Assembly (NCBI RefSeq): GCF_964340395.1
Contig: NC_135559.1
Span: forward strand, 4,115,001-4,179,000
DNA: 64,000 bases
From: Glandiceps talaboti
Taxonomy: Eukaryota > Hemichordata > Enteropneusta > Spengelidae
Reading direction: 5' to 3'
Shown here: one piece after another, positions 1 through 11,300 of the stretch
Position numbering within the stretch: position 1 is the stretch's first letter
How the letters are laid out: every line of letters begins with the position of its first letter
The notes under the pieces: generated by a model
Databases searched by the model: none
What the model was told of the DNA's origin: nothing
The model's input: only the letters and a program-made list of their open reading frames with translations
Program-made: the position numbers and the translations under genes

Positions 1-145
1 ATATTGATAAATCTCAATGTAGAAAATGGCAGTCGTACGAAATTATTAACCCCCCCCCCAAGTGTTGCATGATCCGTCCTCTCTCGTCCAGTTATATAGT
101 AGTAGTTGGCACGCGGAATGTAGTTATCTGTTATTTGGTTTAACT

Positions 146-1321
146 ATGAAGCGACCACACGGTTTACGCTTGTTATCGTGTCTGTTATTGACTCTATCAT
201 TTTCTTACGCGTTGTGGACATTTTCTGTACGACGAAATCATGGAATTGATATCGATTTCATCGCTGTTGATGAAATAGAACGCAATCCGATCATATTAGA
301 GCACACACCTGTGACCAAGGACTGGACTATCATCACTGGGAATGGAGATGAAAATGTTGAGCCGGCAATAACACGGGCGAAAGGTGTTCGGGTATTGATT
401 CAGTCTCGTTTCCGAACAGGTTCTACGTTGACGGAGCGATATTTTACCAGAAATCCCGATTTCTTTGGCGTACACGAACCGGGGGGTATGCTACAGCGAG
501 ATATTGGACTGAATATAATGCAAGAAAGTCATGAAAAGTTGGAAATGATACGAGAGAATTTAATGAGTTTTATGCACGATATCTACCATTGCCAGTTCAG
601 CCAACATGATTATTTTCTCTATGGACTAAACCACATGCCATATTACTTGCTCCGGGCTTATTTAACTGACCTCGAAAAACCTATCACCAATGACGCCATC
701 ACAGCGGTGTGTAGAGCCCGGCCTAACAAGATAATTAAATCTTGTCGACTATTCAGTATTTTGGAAGCAGAACAATTATTGAAAGAAGACGACATAAAAG
801 TTATATTTCTGGTACGAGATCCTCGTGCCATGGCTATTTCTAGAATGCATTTCACGCATAATTTTACACCTCTTCAAAATTTCAAAACTGAAAAGATCGA
901 CGAGTTTCGACTTGACAAGAAAATGGAAGAGGTTGTCCCGGATTATTGTGAGTGGTTGGTAGAAAATTACTTCAGAGGTTCAAATATTCCGGAGTGGTTG
1001 AAAAACAGGTACTTGTTGATTCGATACGAGGACATGCAAACACATCCCAAACACGTGGTCCAGCAGATGTATGACTTTGTGGGTGTTAACATGACAGATG
1101 ACATCATTCAACTTATAGAAGAGTTGGATCTTGGAAACAACTCCGAAAGGTGGCGCGATAACTTGAGAATCGAAGAAGTCTTAAGAATACAACAAATTTG
1201 TGGTGAAGAAATATTTCAGGCATTTGGTTATAAGATGGTGTACAGTGAACAAGAGTTACACGATAGAAACTCGAGTGTTGTACTCACAATGCCACGTGAT
1301 GATATTGACCTACATACCTAG
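146..1321 (+). CDS. Carbohydrate sulfotransferase (CHST-like), intronless
   Basis: Predicted Golgi type II membrane enzyme that moves sulfate from PAPS to a sugar hydroxyl of a glycan. From the ATG at 146 the protein is 391 aa: a short basic N-terminus (MKRPHG), one hydrophobic anchor (about residues 7-25), a stem, then the catalytic domain. The 5'-phosphosulfate loop reads VLIQSRFRTGSTLTERYF, with the family R-x-G-S/T pattern. The 3'-phosphate motif reads VIFLVRDPRAMAISR. RYLLIRYEDM and the C-terminal FGY segment are also typical of CHST1-7-type enzymes. An in-frame ATG at 62 would add 28 residues before the anchor; I prefer 146 because it gives a normal signal-anchor topology. The single uninterrupted exon fits lineage-expanded invertebrate CHST genes. 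The final codons and stop are duplicated just downstream (1323-1346). Acceptor sugar and position cannot be told from sequence. Confidence 0.9.
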   Translation: MKRPHGLRLLSCLLLTLSFSYALWTFSVRRNHGIDIDFIAVDEIERNPIILEHTPVTKDWTIITGNGDENVEPAITRAKGVRVLIQSRFRTGSTLTERYFTRNPDFFGVHEPGGMLQRDIGLNIMQESHEKLEMIRENLMSFMHDIYHCQFSQHDYFLYGLNHMPYYLLRAYLTDLEKPITNDAITAVCRARPNKIIKSCRLFSILEAEQLLKEDDIKVIFLVRDPRAMAISRMHFTHNFTPLQNFKTEKIDEFRLDKKMEEVVPDYCEWLVENYFRGSNIPEWLKNRYLLIRYEDMQTHPKHVVQQMYDFVGVNMTDDIIQLIEELDLGNNSERWRDNLRIEEVLRIQQICGEEIFQAFGYKMVYSEQELHDRNSSVVLTMPRDDIDLHT

Positions 1322-1486
1322 ATGATGATATTAACTTACATACCTAGATAACTTGGATTTCAACCGTTAGATGTTTATTCTTCATAAACATCTATATACA
1401 ACATCTTTGTTATCATCCCCGACATTGTCGCAGTAGTCCTCCTCCTTCGACTTCGCCTCGTGCTCTCCCTCCTGCTCCTCACCACT

Positions 1487-1488
1487 AT

Positions 1489-1540
<52 letters not shown>

Positions 1541-1542
1541 CC

Positions 1543-1600
<58 letters not shown>

Positions 1601-1770
1601 CCACCACCACCACCACCACCACCACCACCACCACCACCATCATCTCTATCCATCCATTCGATGACGTTTGTCTGTCTGCCCGCCCACCCACCCACCCATT
1701 CATCTATCCATCCATCCATTCATCCATCCATCCAGTAAGCCTTCCGTCCGTCCGTCCATCCATCTACCCC
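1487..1770. repeat. (ATC)n/(ACC)n and CATC/CCGT microsatellites
   Basis: Alternating TCA and CCA blocks (1487-1640) and degenerate tetranucleotides (1655-1770). The Ser/Pro and Asp/Gly frames here are artefacts. Confidence 0.95.
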
Positions 1771-1928
1771 TCCCTCCATCCTCATCACCATTAATTCCAC
1801 ACATAGTACTTTCTTCATCACATAGAACCCAAATAAATTACGTCCACAGTAACCTAGACACATTCAACAACAAATAATCAATCGAGATATGTTTTATAAC
1901 ATACTAAATGTGCAACTACCTTAAAGAA

Positions 1929-2254
1929 GTACAAGCTGAGTTTATAAGTTTTTGGGGTGCAATCTTTGTAATTGCAGTATTCTATTGAAACAATCTTGAA
2001 CACCACTTGCAATTGACTGAAGTCAAACTGGTGTAAAGATGTAACTCATAAACGACCCGATGACGTAATTTATCGTATGTATCAAAAACATTGCGAAGAT
2101 TTCCTCTATAGCCATGTAATCAAGTCTTTTAACATTGGGAGAAGACAACTGTGCTATCATAGAAGACATGCGCTGACATTACCATTATAACAGAATTGAG
2201 GGTTTTATGCAAGTATTTTTACTTGAGTAAAAAGCTTACAAACTCAGCTTGTAC
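1929..2254. mobile_element. 326-bp inverted-repeat element downstream of the sulfotransferase
   Basis: The ends GTACAAGCTGAGTTTATAAG (1929 onward) and AAACTCAGCTTGTAC (to 2254) form TIRs of about 25 bp with two or three differences. The interior is non-coding. No clear target-site duplication. Confidence 0.55.
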
Positions 2255-2316
2255 CACATGTAAGTCATTTTGTGGTGATCATGGTAGTCATAGTAGCAGT
2301 AGTTTTGAATGGTAGA

Positions 2317-2556
2317 CTGAGCATGCTCAGACGCAAAGGACTATGGGATTATCTGTGGTTACCGTAATACCAAATCTGGAGCTACCAATAAAAAACCCTA
2401 CCTCAATGATCAGGGTAACTATGAATTGATCATTCGTGGTTGCAAACAATATAACAGTTGTTTACAATACCAATTCATTAGTATTTATTATCACTGTTCC
2501 CATGATGCAACATTCAACATGGCGGGTTTGCAAGTTCCCTATTGAATACAAACACA
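2317..2556. repeat. Dispersed repeat of about 240 bp (inverted pair with 36116-36345)
   Basis: GAGCATGCTCAGACGCAAAG, ACTATGGGATTATCTGTGGT and CAACATGGCGGGTTTGCAAG all recur reverse-complemented at 36116-36345. Non-coding, probably a MITE. Confidence 0.65.
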
Positions 2557-3659
2557 GCTCAAGTATTTGTTCTTTGAATTCGAATGGAACATTATTATTA
2601 GCACTTGTCCTACGCACAATAAATGCAATACTTTAATCATACATATTCATTTGTGAATTAGTAGCATGGCCTTGCTACTACACTACAAGCAACAGGATAT
2701 AACTTCAATATCATTCGTATTATCTGTAAGAGTTAATTAAACTACATTCAGCTGTTACCTGACTGCATTTTTTAAAAAGCATTGATCACTGGGTTCAAGG
2801 TTGAGACATTTTGAAATTGCAAGGAGCGGTCTATTTGGGATTTTATCTGTAAAGCTAGATTTTGGTAGAGAGTGCCAACTTGGAAGAGCATATCTTTAGG
2901 TGTGAAATGGTTACGGAATATCGGAACGTAAAATCGCTGTTGGATTATCTGTCATATGCATATTGTATGTGCACAGAATGTTGAAAAGGAAAAAAAAAGT
3001 AATACTTAGCTTGGTGGTATAATATTCGGGGACACAGTTATGAATTACAGCAGATTACATATTTAATTTTCTAAAATGATAATTTTTCCAATGATAACCA
3101 TATAGTATATTAATCCGAATAAAAGAGACAATCTATTGTGAATAATATTACAGCAGGTGTCATTGTCATGAATTTTAACGAAACGTGGACAGAATCTTTA
3201 TAAAAGTTGGGATCGGTTCGTGCCAACACTTCCCTGTGGGCGGTGTTTTATTAATCTAATGGCAAATCAACATGTCGTTGGAAAAAAAGATGGAGTAGAA
3301 TGATGGGAAGATAGCAGTGGGGAAAGAGGAATGGTAAAATATTGATATATTTGAACTTGAATGAGACTTTCAAGGTAATGATCATAAAAGAAAGCTCATA
3401 TGTGATAATATTGATGTAGGCACTTGAATGTAGTTATTATACTTCCTATTAAGTTAGGATGCAAATTGTGACATTTTACAACAAATATGGCCACCATTCA
3501 GTCATATTTGATTCAGTTGCAAAACAAACACATAAAGTGATGTGCATATGCCTCACATAGTATGTTACCTTTGTGCCAGGTTTGGTTTGGGGAGGGGTGG
3601 TAAAAATGGCTGCCATTTGACCGTTATCATGAAGGTCACAAAATGAATAGATATGGATA

Positions 3660-3830
3660 TGCACAGGGAGCCCAGGAACTGTGTTACAAACAAACAAACA
3701 AACAAATATGCATGGGTGAATGGAAGTTTAACCTCATGGAAAACTAGCTATAGACATGTATATACGTATATATATGGGCCTGTATACAATTGAAATAATG
3801 TTTCTATACATACTCATCCATGAGTGTATA
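3660..3830. repeat. Dispersed repeat with CAAA tract (pair with 39985-40140)
   Basis: CAGGAACTGTGTTACAAACA and its AAAC tract, then CTCATGGA.AA and GCCTGTA.AC...TGAAATAATGTTTCTAT, recur in the same order at 39985-40140. Confidence 0.5.
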
Positions 3831-4494
3831 AAAAAACCTAATTATAGATAACATACTACAAAAATATTTGGTCTGTAATTTGGACAGTTAAGGTGTGTTA
3901 CAATGTGTGAGAGCTACCAAGCCTTTCTACAATACAAATCACACATACCATGATTCTTACCAAAATTACATAAAAAACTACAAATCATTAAAATCCATGT
4001 TTTGTTTTCACTTACATAAAATCTTTTATTTACAATGATTTATAACCAATATTTCAACTTTTCTTTTACTAGAATCTTTTAGTACAGAAAATAGGTGCAA
4101 ATATGGACATTTCTTACACCTATGTAAACAACTACAACACATTATCAGTTATTAGACTACTGTATACATTATGTTCACAAGTCCAAAATCTACTTGAAAA
4201 TTGATTTTTATGGAATATCATAAATTCATGCCTGAATTTGGCATCCAAAGGAAAGGTATGTGATTTGTGGAGATAATTCCAGACGATAAGTTTAAATAAA
4301 CAAATAATTTTCATACAAAGAATGGGAAAAGTTCTGTACTTTTCACAGATCTAGGTTATTAGCATAGACTGCATCTCAGAAATAACCTTTTTAAACTTTT
4401 GCTACTATATTCAAGAAAAATACACCTTATTCTTAGTTAAAATTAATAAAAAATGTGGGGTCACCATATAAATTTTTACAATAGAGGTCAAAAG

Positions 4495-4735
4495 GATATA
4501 AAAATTTAGTCATTTTAGAATCCAATATGGCCACCGAATCCAATATGGCCACCGAATACTGTTTTAACTCTATGAGAAAATAAATGATTGATGATTTCCT
4601 TGAAAACATGATGGTGAACCCTGAAATTTCTTTTATTATTTCAAAAGGGGCTGGAACAAGCTTTCATATGGCAAAGTTTGGAGTTGAAAAACTTGATTTT
4701 CAGGAAATTTGTCCACAAGGTGCATTCCACCTTAA
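4495..4735. repeat. Dispersed repeat with CCAATATGGCC motifs
   Basis: Shares GAATCCAATATGGCC (twice) and GATTGATGATTTCCTTG with 18213-18315, and AAGCTTTCAT...GGCA and ATTTTCAGG with 8210-8330. Class unknown. Confidence 0.45.
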
Positions 4736-4886
4736 GCTTACTTTTTTCTGATGGTGGATAATACACAATATTACAGAATTCAATATCGTTTAGAAAAGAA
4801 ATTGAAAATATCATACACGGTGATGAATTTACCTTCCTTTGTAATAGAATTGACAAAACGATGCAATGCTACCTGCCTGTGATATC

Positions 4887-4980
4887 ATCGTAAACCATAG
4901 CCTCTTCTATGACACCATCCAAGACACAGCGTCAAGAGGCGGTGTCGCGGAAGAAATAACAGCTCTAGTTTGTGAGAATG
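4887..4980. mobile_element. MITE family with CGCAAACCA ends (copy 2)
   Basis: A diverged copy (CGTAAACCATAGCCTC ... AACAGCTCTAGTTTGTGAGA) of the element at 17271-17370, inverted relative to it. Confidence 0.5.
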
Positions 4981-5052
4981 GCCTGTGATGTTGTAGTAGG
5001 CAAACTAATAGTTTCTGATTTCATATTATTCCCCAATTTGGGTTTAATAAGA

Positions 5053-5149
5053 CCTGGAAGGTGAAATTTGCATATATGTCGTGAAAATACTGAAGAAGTG
5101 TGAGTGAGGTCATCATTTACAGCATATATGCAAATTTCACCTTTCGGGT
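5053..5149. repeat. Small hairpin, about 23-bp arms
   Basis: AAGGTGAAATTTGCATATAT near 5057 is inverted near 5124-5143, with a spacer of about 43 nt. Non-coding. Confidence 0.5.
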
Positions 5150-6893
5150 AGATATCTATCAGCAAAAAACTTTGCTGTCTTACCAAACCCCTTAATTAAG
5201 AGTAACTCTGTCTTTTGTTGAAGGTGGCAAGCTGGTAAGATCTACCAGAGTCCCCCCCCCCCCCAAAAAAAAAAAAAAAAAAAAAATGATGGTACAATGT
5301 ATGGAAATCTGAATAAGTTTTACTACATTCATGGTATGTTCCCCAGGGAGGCCAGGAAGTATTAAGGACCATTGTGCCGTGTCAGGGGTAATCACTGTGA
5401 GCGCCTTGAGGTCCCAAGAGAAAAGGCACATTATAAATTTGCATTATATTATTTTTCCTCTTTCTGTTACCGGGGTTACCAAATCTTGGCAAAAAAACAC
5501 TGAAAATACATGGCAAGAAAGAATCCCTTACACACTACTTGCACTGGACTGTATGTGAAGGACTAGTGTACAGTGTCCATACATTTGGCAACAAAACATT
5601 CAACCATAGTTGTAGTATATGTACAACAAAATCTTGATATGATAACAAAACTAAAACAAAAATTGTATTACTACAAATGAGCAATCACAGATACTTGACG
5701 GACTGACGGTTGAAAATATAACCATTACTAGTCAAAGTTTGGTATTGGTATAAGTATTTTTTATTCAATCTGACCATAAAACTTCAATTTAAAGTATAGT
5801 TTGTCACAATACAAATGTTTTAATGTGTAAAAGTACTTTCAAAATTGCACTCAGAAGGAAATCAGCACACATGTTCCACAACTAGAACAAATTGGCAGAC
5901 ATTACAGATGTACTTACACTATGGTATACTGATCCAAAAGAAAATAAACTTTGACACTTAAATGAATAAATTGTGAAGTACAATAATAACATTTCACCAG
6001 GAAATCTGAAAAGTATCAGGAATAAATCAAACACTGTGTGAAACCATATGATATTACAAATTTTGCTTACATAAAGGCTAGGATGGACAAACCAAAAACA
6101 GGTGATTTCAATACTTGGTTTCTTTAACTGGCAATATATATGTGTTCTTTACTACCAATAGCATACAGAGGGTGCATGTACATTACCAATCTGTTTAAAA
6201 TCTGATGTAGTGGACACTTCGTGATTTCTTTTTGGCTGTTACGTTTACTGTCGTTTGTTGTTTTGTGAGCACTCATTATATACATCTGACACAATACCAT
6301 ATGTTTTCCTGAACCCAACTCATACTTGCGATATAACACTCAAAGTTCGAAATTGAAAGAAAGAGAAGGACCAAACAATAGTGATAACATTGTCTGCGCT
6401 CATGCTCTTTTTGAACAACGTGCTCTGAAGTACTGTACCCGTATGTTTCGGAGTATTAAGCATTTTGTGAATTCACTCAGTGCTCTCATGTGGCTCAGGA
6501 AAACCTATAGTATTGTGTCAGATATATGCAAGGAGCACTCACAAAAGAAGAAACGACAGTAAACATAACAGCCAAAATCGTGATGTATACACGACATCAG
6601 ATTTCAATCAGATGGAGACATAAATTCAGAAAATTTCTCTTCTGTAATAAAATACTGCAGCGGTTACCTATTAGATTACGATTGAAGTTAAGAGTCTTAT
6701 ACAAAAGGCTAACAAAAAAATTGTATTTGGTGTACGTTCCAATCATTCTTCATAAAATATGAAACGTCCTTGAGATTCAAAAATAAGTAAACAGTATATA
6801 AATATACATTGTATATAGTAATGTAACCCTGTGAATGTCATTGTACACAGATAATGTGCAGTCAACGACATTAAGACTCTGATACCGATGAAG

Positions 6894-7031
6894 TAAAGTC
6901 ATGGATGTGAGGACTTCGATACTTAACATATAAAGTCATGGATGTGAGGACTTCGATACTTAACGTAAAGTCACGGATGTGAGGACTTCGATACTTAACG
7001 TAAAGTCACGGATGTGAGGACTCTGATAGTT
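6894..7031. repeat. Minisatellite, about 35-42-bp unit, 4 copies
   Basis: The unit contains AAAGTCATGGATGTGAGGAC and TTCGATACTTAAC; later copies carry AAAGTCACGG. The last copy is truncated. Confidence 0.8.
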
Positions 7032-7242
7032 CTGATGTGACTATGACACAGCCAATTATTTTATGCTGATCATATAAAAGTCTATGAAGTTAACAATCTG
7101 ATGGTTTCAGTTTGCTAAGAGCTTCATTACATTTGGCCACGTTGTACATCCACATAGTTGATGGTAATTGTTTTGTAGTTCTGCAAAGAAATTGATTTAT
7201 AAGAAGATTAGGCAATGTTGTGATATATATATATATATATAT

Positions 7243-7399
7243 ATAGTTTTGGTAGTACTGGAACTCTTTCTTGGGTGTAACTCGGAGTTTCACGCATATT
7301 GCGATCATCAGACACTCCTTAGCGTAGTGTCTGATGATCGCAATATGCGTGAAACTCCGAGTTACACCCAAGAAAGAGTTCCAGTACTACCAAAACTAT
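7243..7399. repeat. Perfect 74-bp-arm palindrome with hammerhead-like core, inside (AT)n
   Basis: Positions 7243-7316 and 7326-7399 are exact reverse complements (74/74) with a 9-nt spacer. The block and 56 bp of right flank sit between an (AT) tract at 7222-7242 and a long (AT)n at 7456-7558, as if inserted in a TA microsatellite. Each arm contains CTGATGA, a CGCA/TGCG stem and GAAAC (7331-7355 on plus; mirrored on minus in the left arm), resembling a hammerhead ribozyme core. Confidence 0.9.
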
Positions 7400-7454
7400 T
7401 ACGCTCTGCCACTGCGGTATAGAGCACTGTCTTAGCAGATTGATACTCACCGAG

Positions 7455-7560
<106 letters not shown>

Positions 7561-7740
7561 CTAATTTAAAAGAAAAGTTCAATTAGACTTATTTCTACCT
7601 TTAGTATTGATTACTGCTATCAACAAGAAAAAGTTCAGTCAGACTTATTTCTGCCTTTAGTATTGATTACTGCTATCAACAAGGAACAGACTTATTTCTA
7701 ACTCAGTACAAAAAAAACCTTGTACTGATTACTGCTATCA
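7561..7740 (-). repeat. Same minisatellite family, inverted, about 3 copies
   Basis: AGTATTGATTACTGCTATCA is the complement of the 20990 unit. The following sequence to about 7930 (GGGGATTTCC, CACAATCTCTTTGTCTTGAT) also parallels the complement of 20820-20990, so the arrays belong to a mobile unit. Confidence 0.7.
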
Positions 7741-8347
7741 ATTTACACATCATTTGGGGGATGAAATAGCACCTCAGTAACTTACTCAACTTTGAAATAT
7801 TGCAAAGGAGCCCTACGGCACCTGACAATTGTTCGGCTATTTGGGGATTTCCAGTAATGGTTTATGGAAAAACCTTGAAGGCAACAACATCACATACTAA
7901 GTATATCACAATCTCTTTGTCTTGATAATCTTTGTCTTTCAAATTGTGACTTAAAGTCAAGAAAAAAAATTAAGGGCTATAGGCCGTTCCAAACTGCAAG
8001 TAGGAAACTGAGAATACCATCACCTCATAGTACTGTTTCTTAAGAGCTTTGTCCCTTGGTATTCAGTAGAAGTGTAAATCAGGGATGTTTTTCACATTGT
8101 TCAGACATCAGGGAAAGCAGCAGTGCTCTATGATTAACTGAGTAACCTATACCATGTATACCCCCAAGTTACACACAGACAGGAAGTAGAGCGCCACCAT
8201 GGCAAATTTTGGAAAGGCCCATTTCCAAAGAACCAGACTAGGATCAAGCTTTCATTTGGTATAGTTTTGGGGGAGTTCAAAAACTAAATTTTCAGGCAAA
8301 ATGGCTGCCATGGTACACTGTGTCATAAAATTGAAATTATGACTTAC

Positions 8348-11300
8348 CCTGGCACAAGTCTTGATTCACTCGGCTTCTTCATCTTGTCTTCAGGAAAGTG
8401 CATGTCTGACTTTGTGTGCTCTGGAAGAAGTTGACCCTCTTCTGTGATTGCAAATTTCAATTCATCTGCTAAATCAAACAAAATGCACTGTACTGCAAGT
8501 TTTCAAGTAATATCTCATTATTGGGCTTTAATACACAGGTTTGCTCAAACAATTTTTTTTTTAAAAATGGAAACAAAACTTGGTACAATATTTCATCGGG
8601 GTTGCTTAGTCCACAATTGCTCACAGAGCTAACTGTCAAAAAACATCTATCACAAACAGGAATCATTACACAGTCCATGAATGTCATAATTTGGAAGTAA
8701 TAAGTTGTTCAAACAGATGTGTGATGATGGCAAAATGAATAAAGAAAATAATTTCAAATCAACATTTATGTGTTTCAAAAGACCAACTCTTAAGAAAAAC
8801 ACAATAAGTGAAGTCTTCAAAAATAAATGGGTAAGTTAGATTTAGAATGTTCCATATATGGAACGCTCATGAATATTCATAGAAATGAAAATCCAGTGGG
8901 TTAGTCGTCTTGACGTCATGGAAAGTCTAACTCACACCATGTTTAATTCTATTAATTTCAGCCACAATAGTATTAAAGATAAATTACAAAACAAGTCAAG
9001 ACGAGTGTTGACAGTCTACTACACTACATGCCTTGATCTTTTATACAAATTCAGATAGTGACCTTAAATGTGTGTTCTGTCTGTCACACAACTCTTATGG
9101 CACAGCCTACCACATGACAATGTTCATCAACTATGAAGTACATCAAGACACATCTGTTTTCTAACCTTCAAATTGATTTACTATTTGTTATTCATCAACA
9201 TAGCACACTATACAAATTCTCTTATTACTAGAGCCGAGAATGTCTACTCTATTCGTCATGAAACTAACCTTGTCTGATTGGGCCGAGTTCTTTGGCTCTT
9301 CTGAAGCACATCTCTGCTGTCCAGAAGGATGGAATACTGAAGAACAATCTATTGCCGTCCTCAGGTGAATGTAAACCTAGAAACTGTAATGTTTTCTTGA
9401 ATATTGGATCTCGAAATGCTGTTTCGTCTTCATCAGCCCAAACAACAAACGGTACTGATTTGTTTTCCACTGTTCATACAGAAAAAAAAAATTTGTATCA
9501 CAATGACAGCTCACATGTTGGTCAAAATTGGCATGTAGATATAAGCTCTACACTAAACTTGATACCTACAGTCTTTACAACCCCAGTTCATTGCTCAAGA
9601 AATACCTCTCTGTTATTAACATAATCATTACATTTCTTATGAATGCACTTTGCAAATCTTGACTTTCTGATCGCAGTCTCCATATTGAGAGTAGGCACAA
9701 TGGCTATGTCAACTATGTAATCTTAATTTTGACAATGATGAATTTCATTTTTATTTAGTTTGCCCTGTATTTAAAGATATTAGATGTGAATTTATTGCTT
9801 CATATCATCATCGTTACCTTTCACCTACAAAATTTCCATTTTGATGTCTTGTACTTCTGTCAACTAAATTCAGTGTTGGGGGGACAAGATTATAAGTTGC
9901 ACGACTACAGCTTCTCTGACGTATATCTCGTTTGCAACTCTCTTTCTCTTCTGAATGTTTTCTGTATCTTTCTTTTCAGACTGTATAATGGGGCCAGGGG
10001 ACCTAATATACTGAGGTAGTTAGTTATTGATGACAGTCCACGGATAGCTGCTCCTCCAAGTAGCACAATGTTCTGATGCTGTCAGTTGCAAGTGTCAGAT
10101 CTTAGACATTCAAGGTAACTTGTTACTTATCTTCCTTTCTCTGTTCATAGACTGGTGACTAAAGCACTAACTCGGATATAATCTGATTTTTTACATCGAA
10201 AGCAATGACTGGTAAATTGCAATACACTGAACATGCTCATATAATTCAATGCGTTGGTGATATGTGGCATACGATAGTAATCTTTACGGCCAGGATATTG
10301 GTTTTGTGGACCGAGGTTGTATGGTGCAAGGGTCCGACTTTAGGAGGGCCTGTAAGCAGTACTACCAAGGTCCACAAAACCAATATCCGGGCCGTAAAGG
10401 TTTTATCATATACCCCATGTAGTGGCATGGAAACATCATTTGAAGCCCATAATCACATAAATTGGCAGTGATATATTATTTTATTCCCAGAAACGTCAAA
10501 ATAGTGAAGAAATTAACAAAGCCAAATCACTGAATGAACAGATATCGATGAGCACGCCACTTGCCATATTTGGGCAAAATGTGCCAGGCCGTGATTGCCC
10601 GGGTTCGATGCACATGCTCTCCATTGAATTACATTGGAATCGATACTGGGTGGGTATATGATAATAAACTTTTGTTCTTTACACAGGTAAAATTTACAAC
10701 ATTTTGAGAGGGCCATCCAGTTGACATTCCATATAAATTTTCAAATAACAATTTACAACACTTTAAGAGGGCCATCCAGTTGACACTGCGTATAAATTCT
10801 CTGATAACAATTTCCTTCTCTTTGCAATAAAAGTTAACATATAAACTTGACAAACTTCTAAATCATGAATATGGTAATAATTTCTTAAATTAAAACAACT
10901 TACATGAGTAAAAGTAGGCAAGTGGTTCTGGAATGGCATCTTTAGGACAATCTGTTATAATGATAGAAGGTGGAGGATTATTAGTCTGCATGTTTACATT
11001 ACAACATTCTGCTCAAAGCACTGTATGATTATTACAGCTGGCACAGACCTGTAACAACACAATATTCTATGCTTCCTGTACTCCCATGGGAGCATACAAT
11101 CCCTGCTACCTATACAAGTGCATAGGATCAAACCCTTCACATACTAACCACTGTCTTTTTTTTTACATTAAACTAACTACTGTCATACTAGGTCCCCATT
11201 TCAACAGCTGGGTTGACTATAGAAATGTTTCTTATACCACTCACAAGCCAAGTTGAACAAACTACATGGGTATTTTCTGGCTGAATGAAGAATAATATTG

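Larger units (their letters stand above)
2560..6890. other. Non-coding stretch, expected site of the last timeless exon(s)
   Basis: AT-rich sequence with the repeats at 3660-3830, 4495-4735, 4887-4980 and 5053-5149, and a C10A22 homopolymer (5251-5286). Short ORFs (for example 6326-6762 plus) show no family pattern. I could not find a minus-strand exon with matching phase to finish timeless. Confidence 0.5.

Noticed and set aside
62-145. Upstream ATG at 62 for the sulfotransferase
   Set aside because: It would put 28 extra residues before the signal anchor; the ATG at 146 gives the usual short basic N-terminus. It cannot be fully excluded.
1375-1738. Poly-Asp/Gly, poly-Met/Val and poly-Ser/Pro reading frames
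   Set aside because: They come entirely from the TCA/CCA microsatellite and exist in all frames.
10561-10640. tRNA gene suggested by CCCGGGTTCGATGC
   Set aside because: No acceptor stem, D arm or anticodon arm pairs in the right place on either strand.
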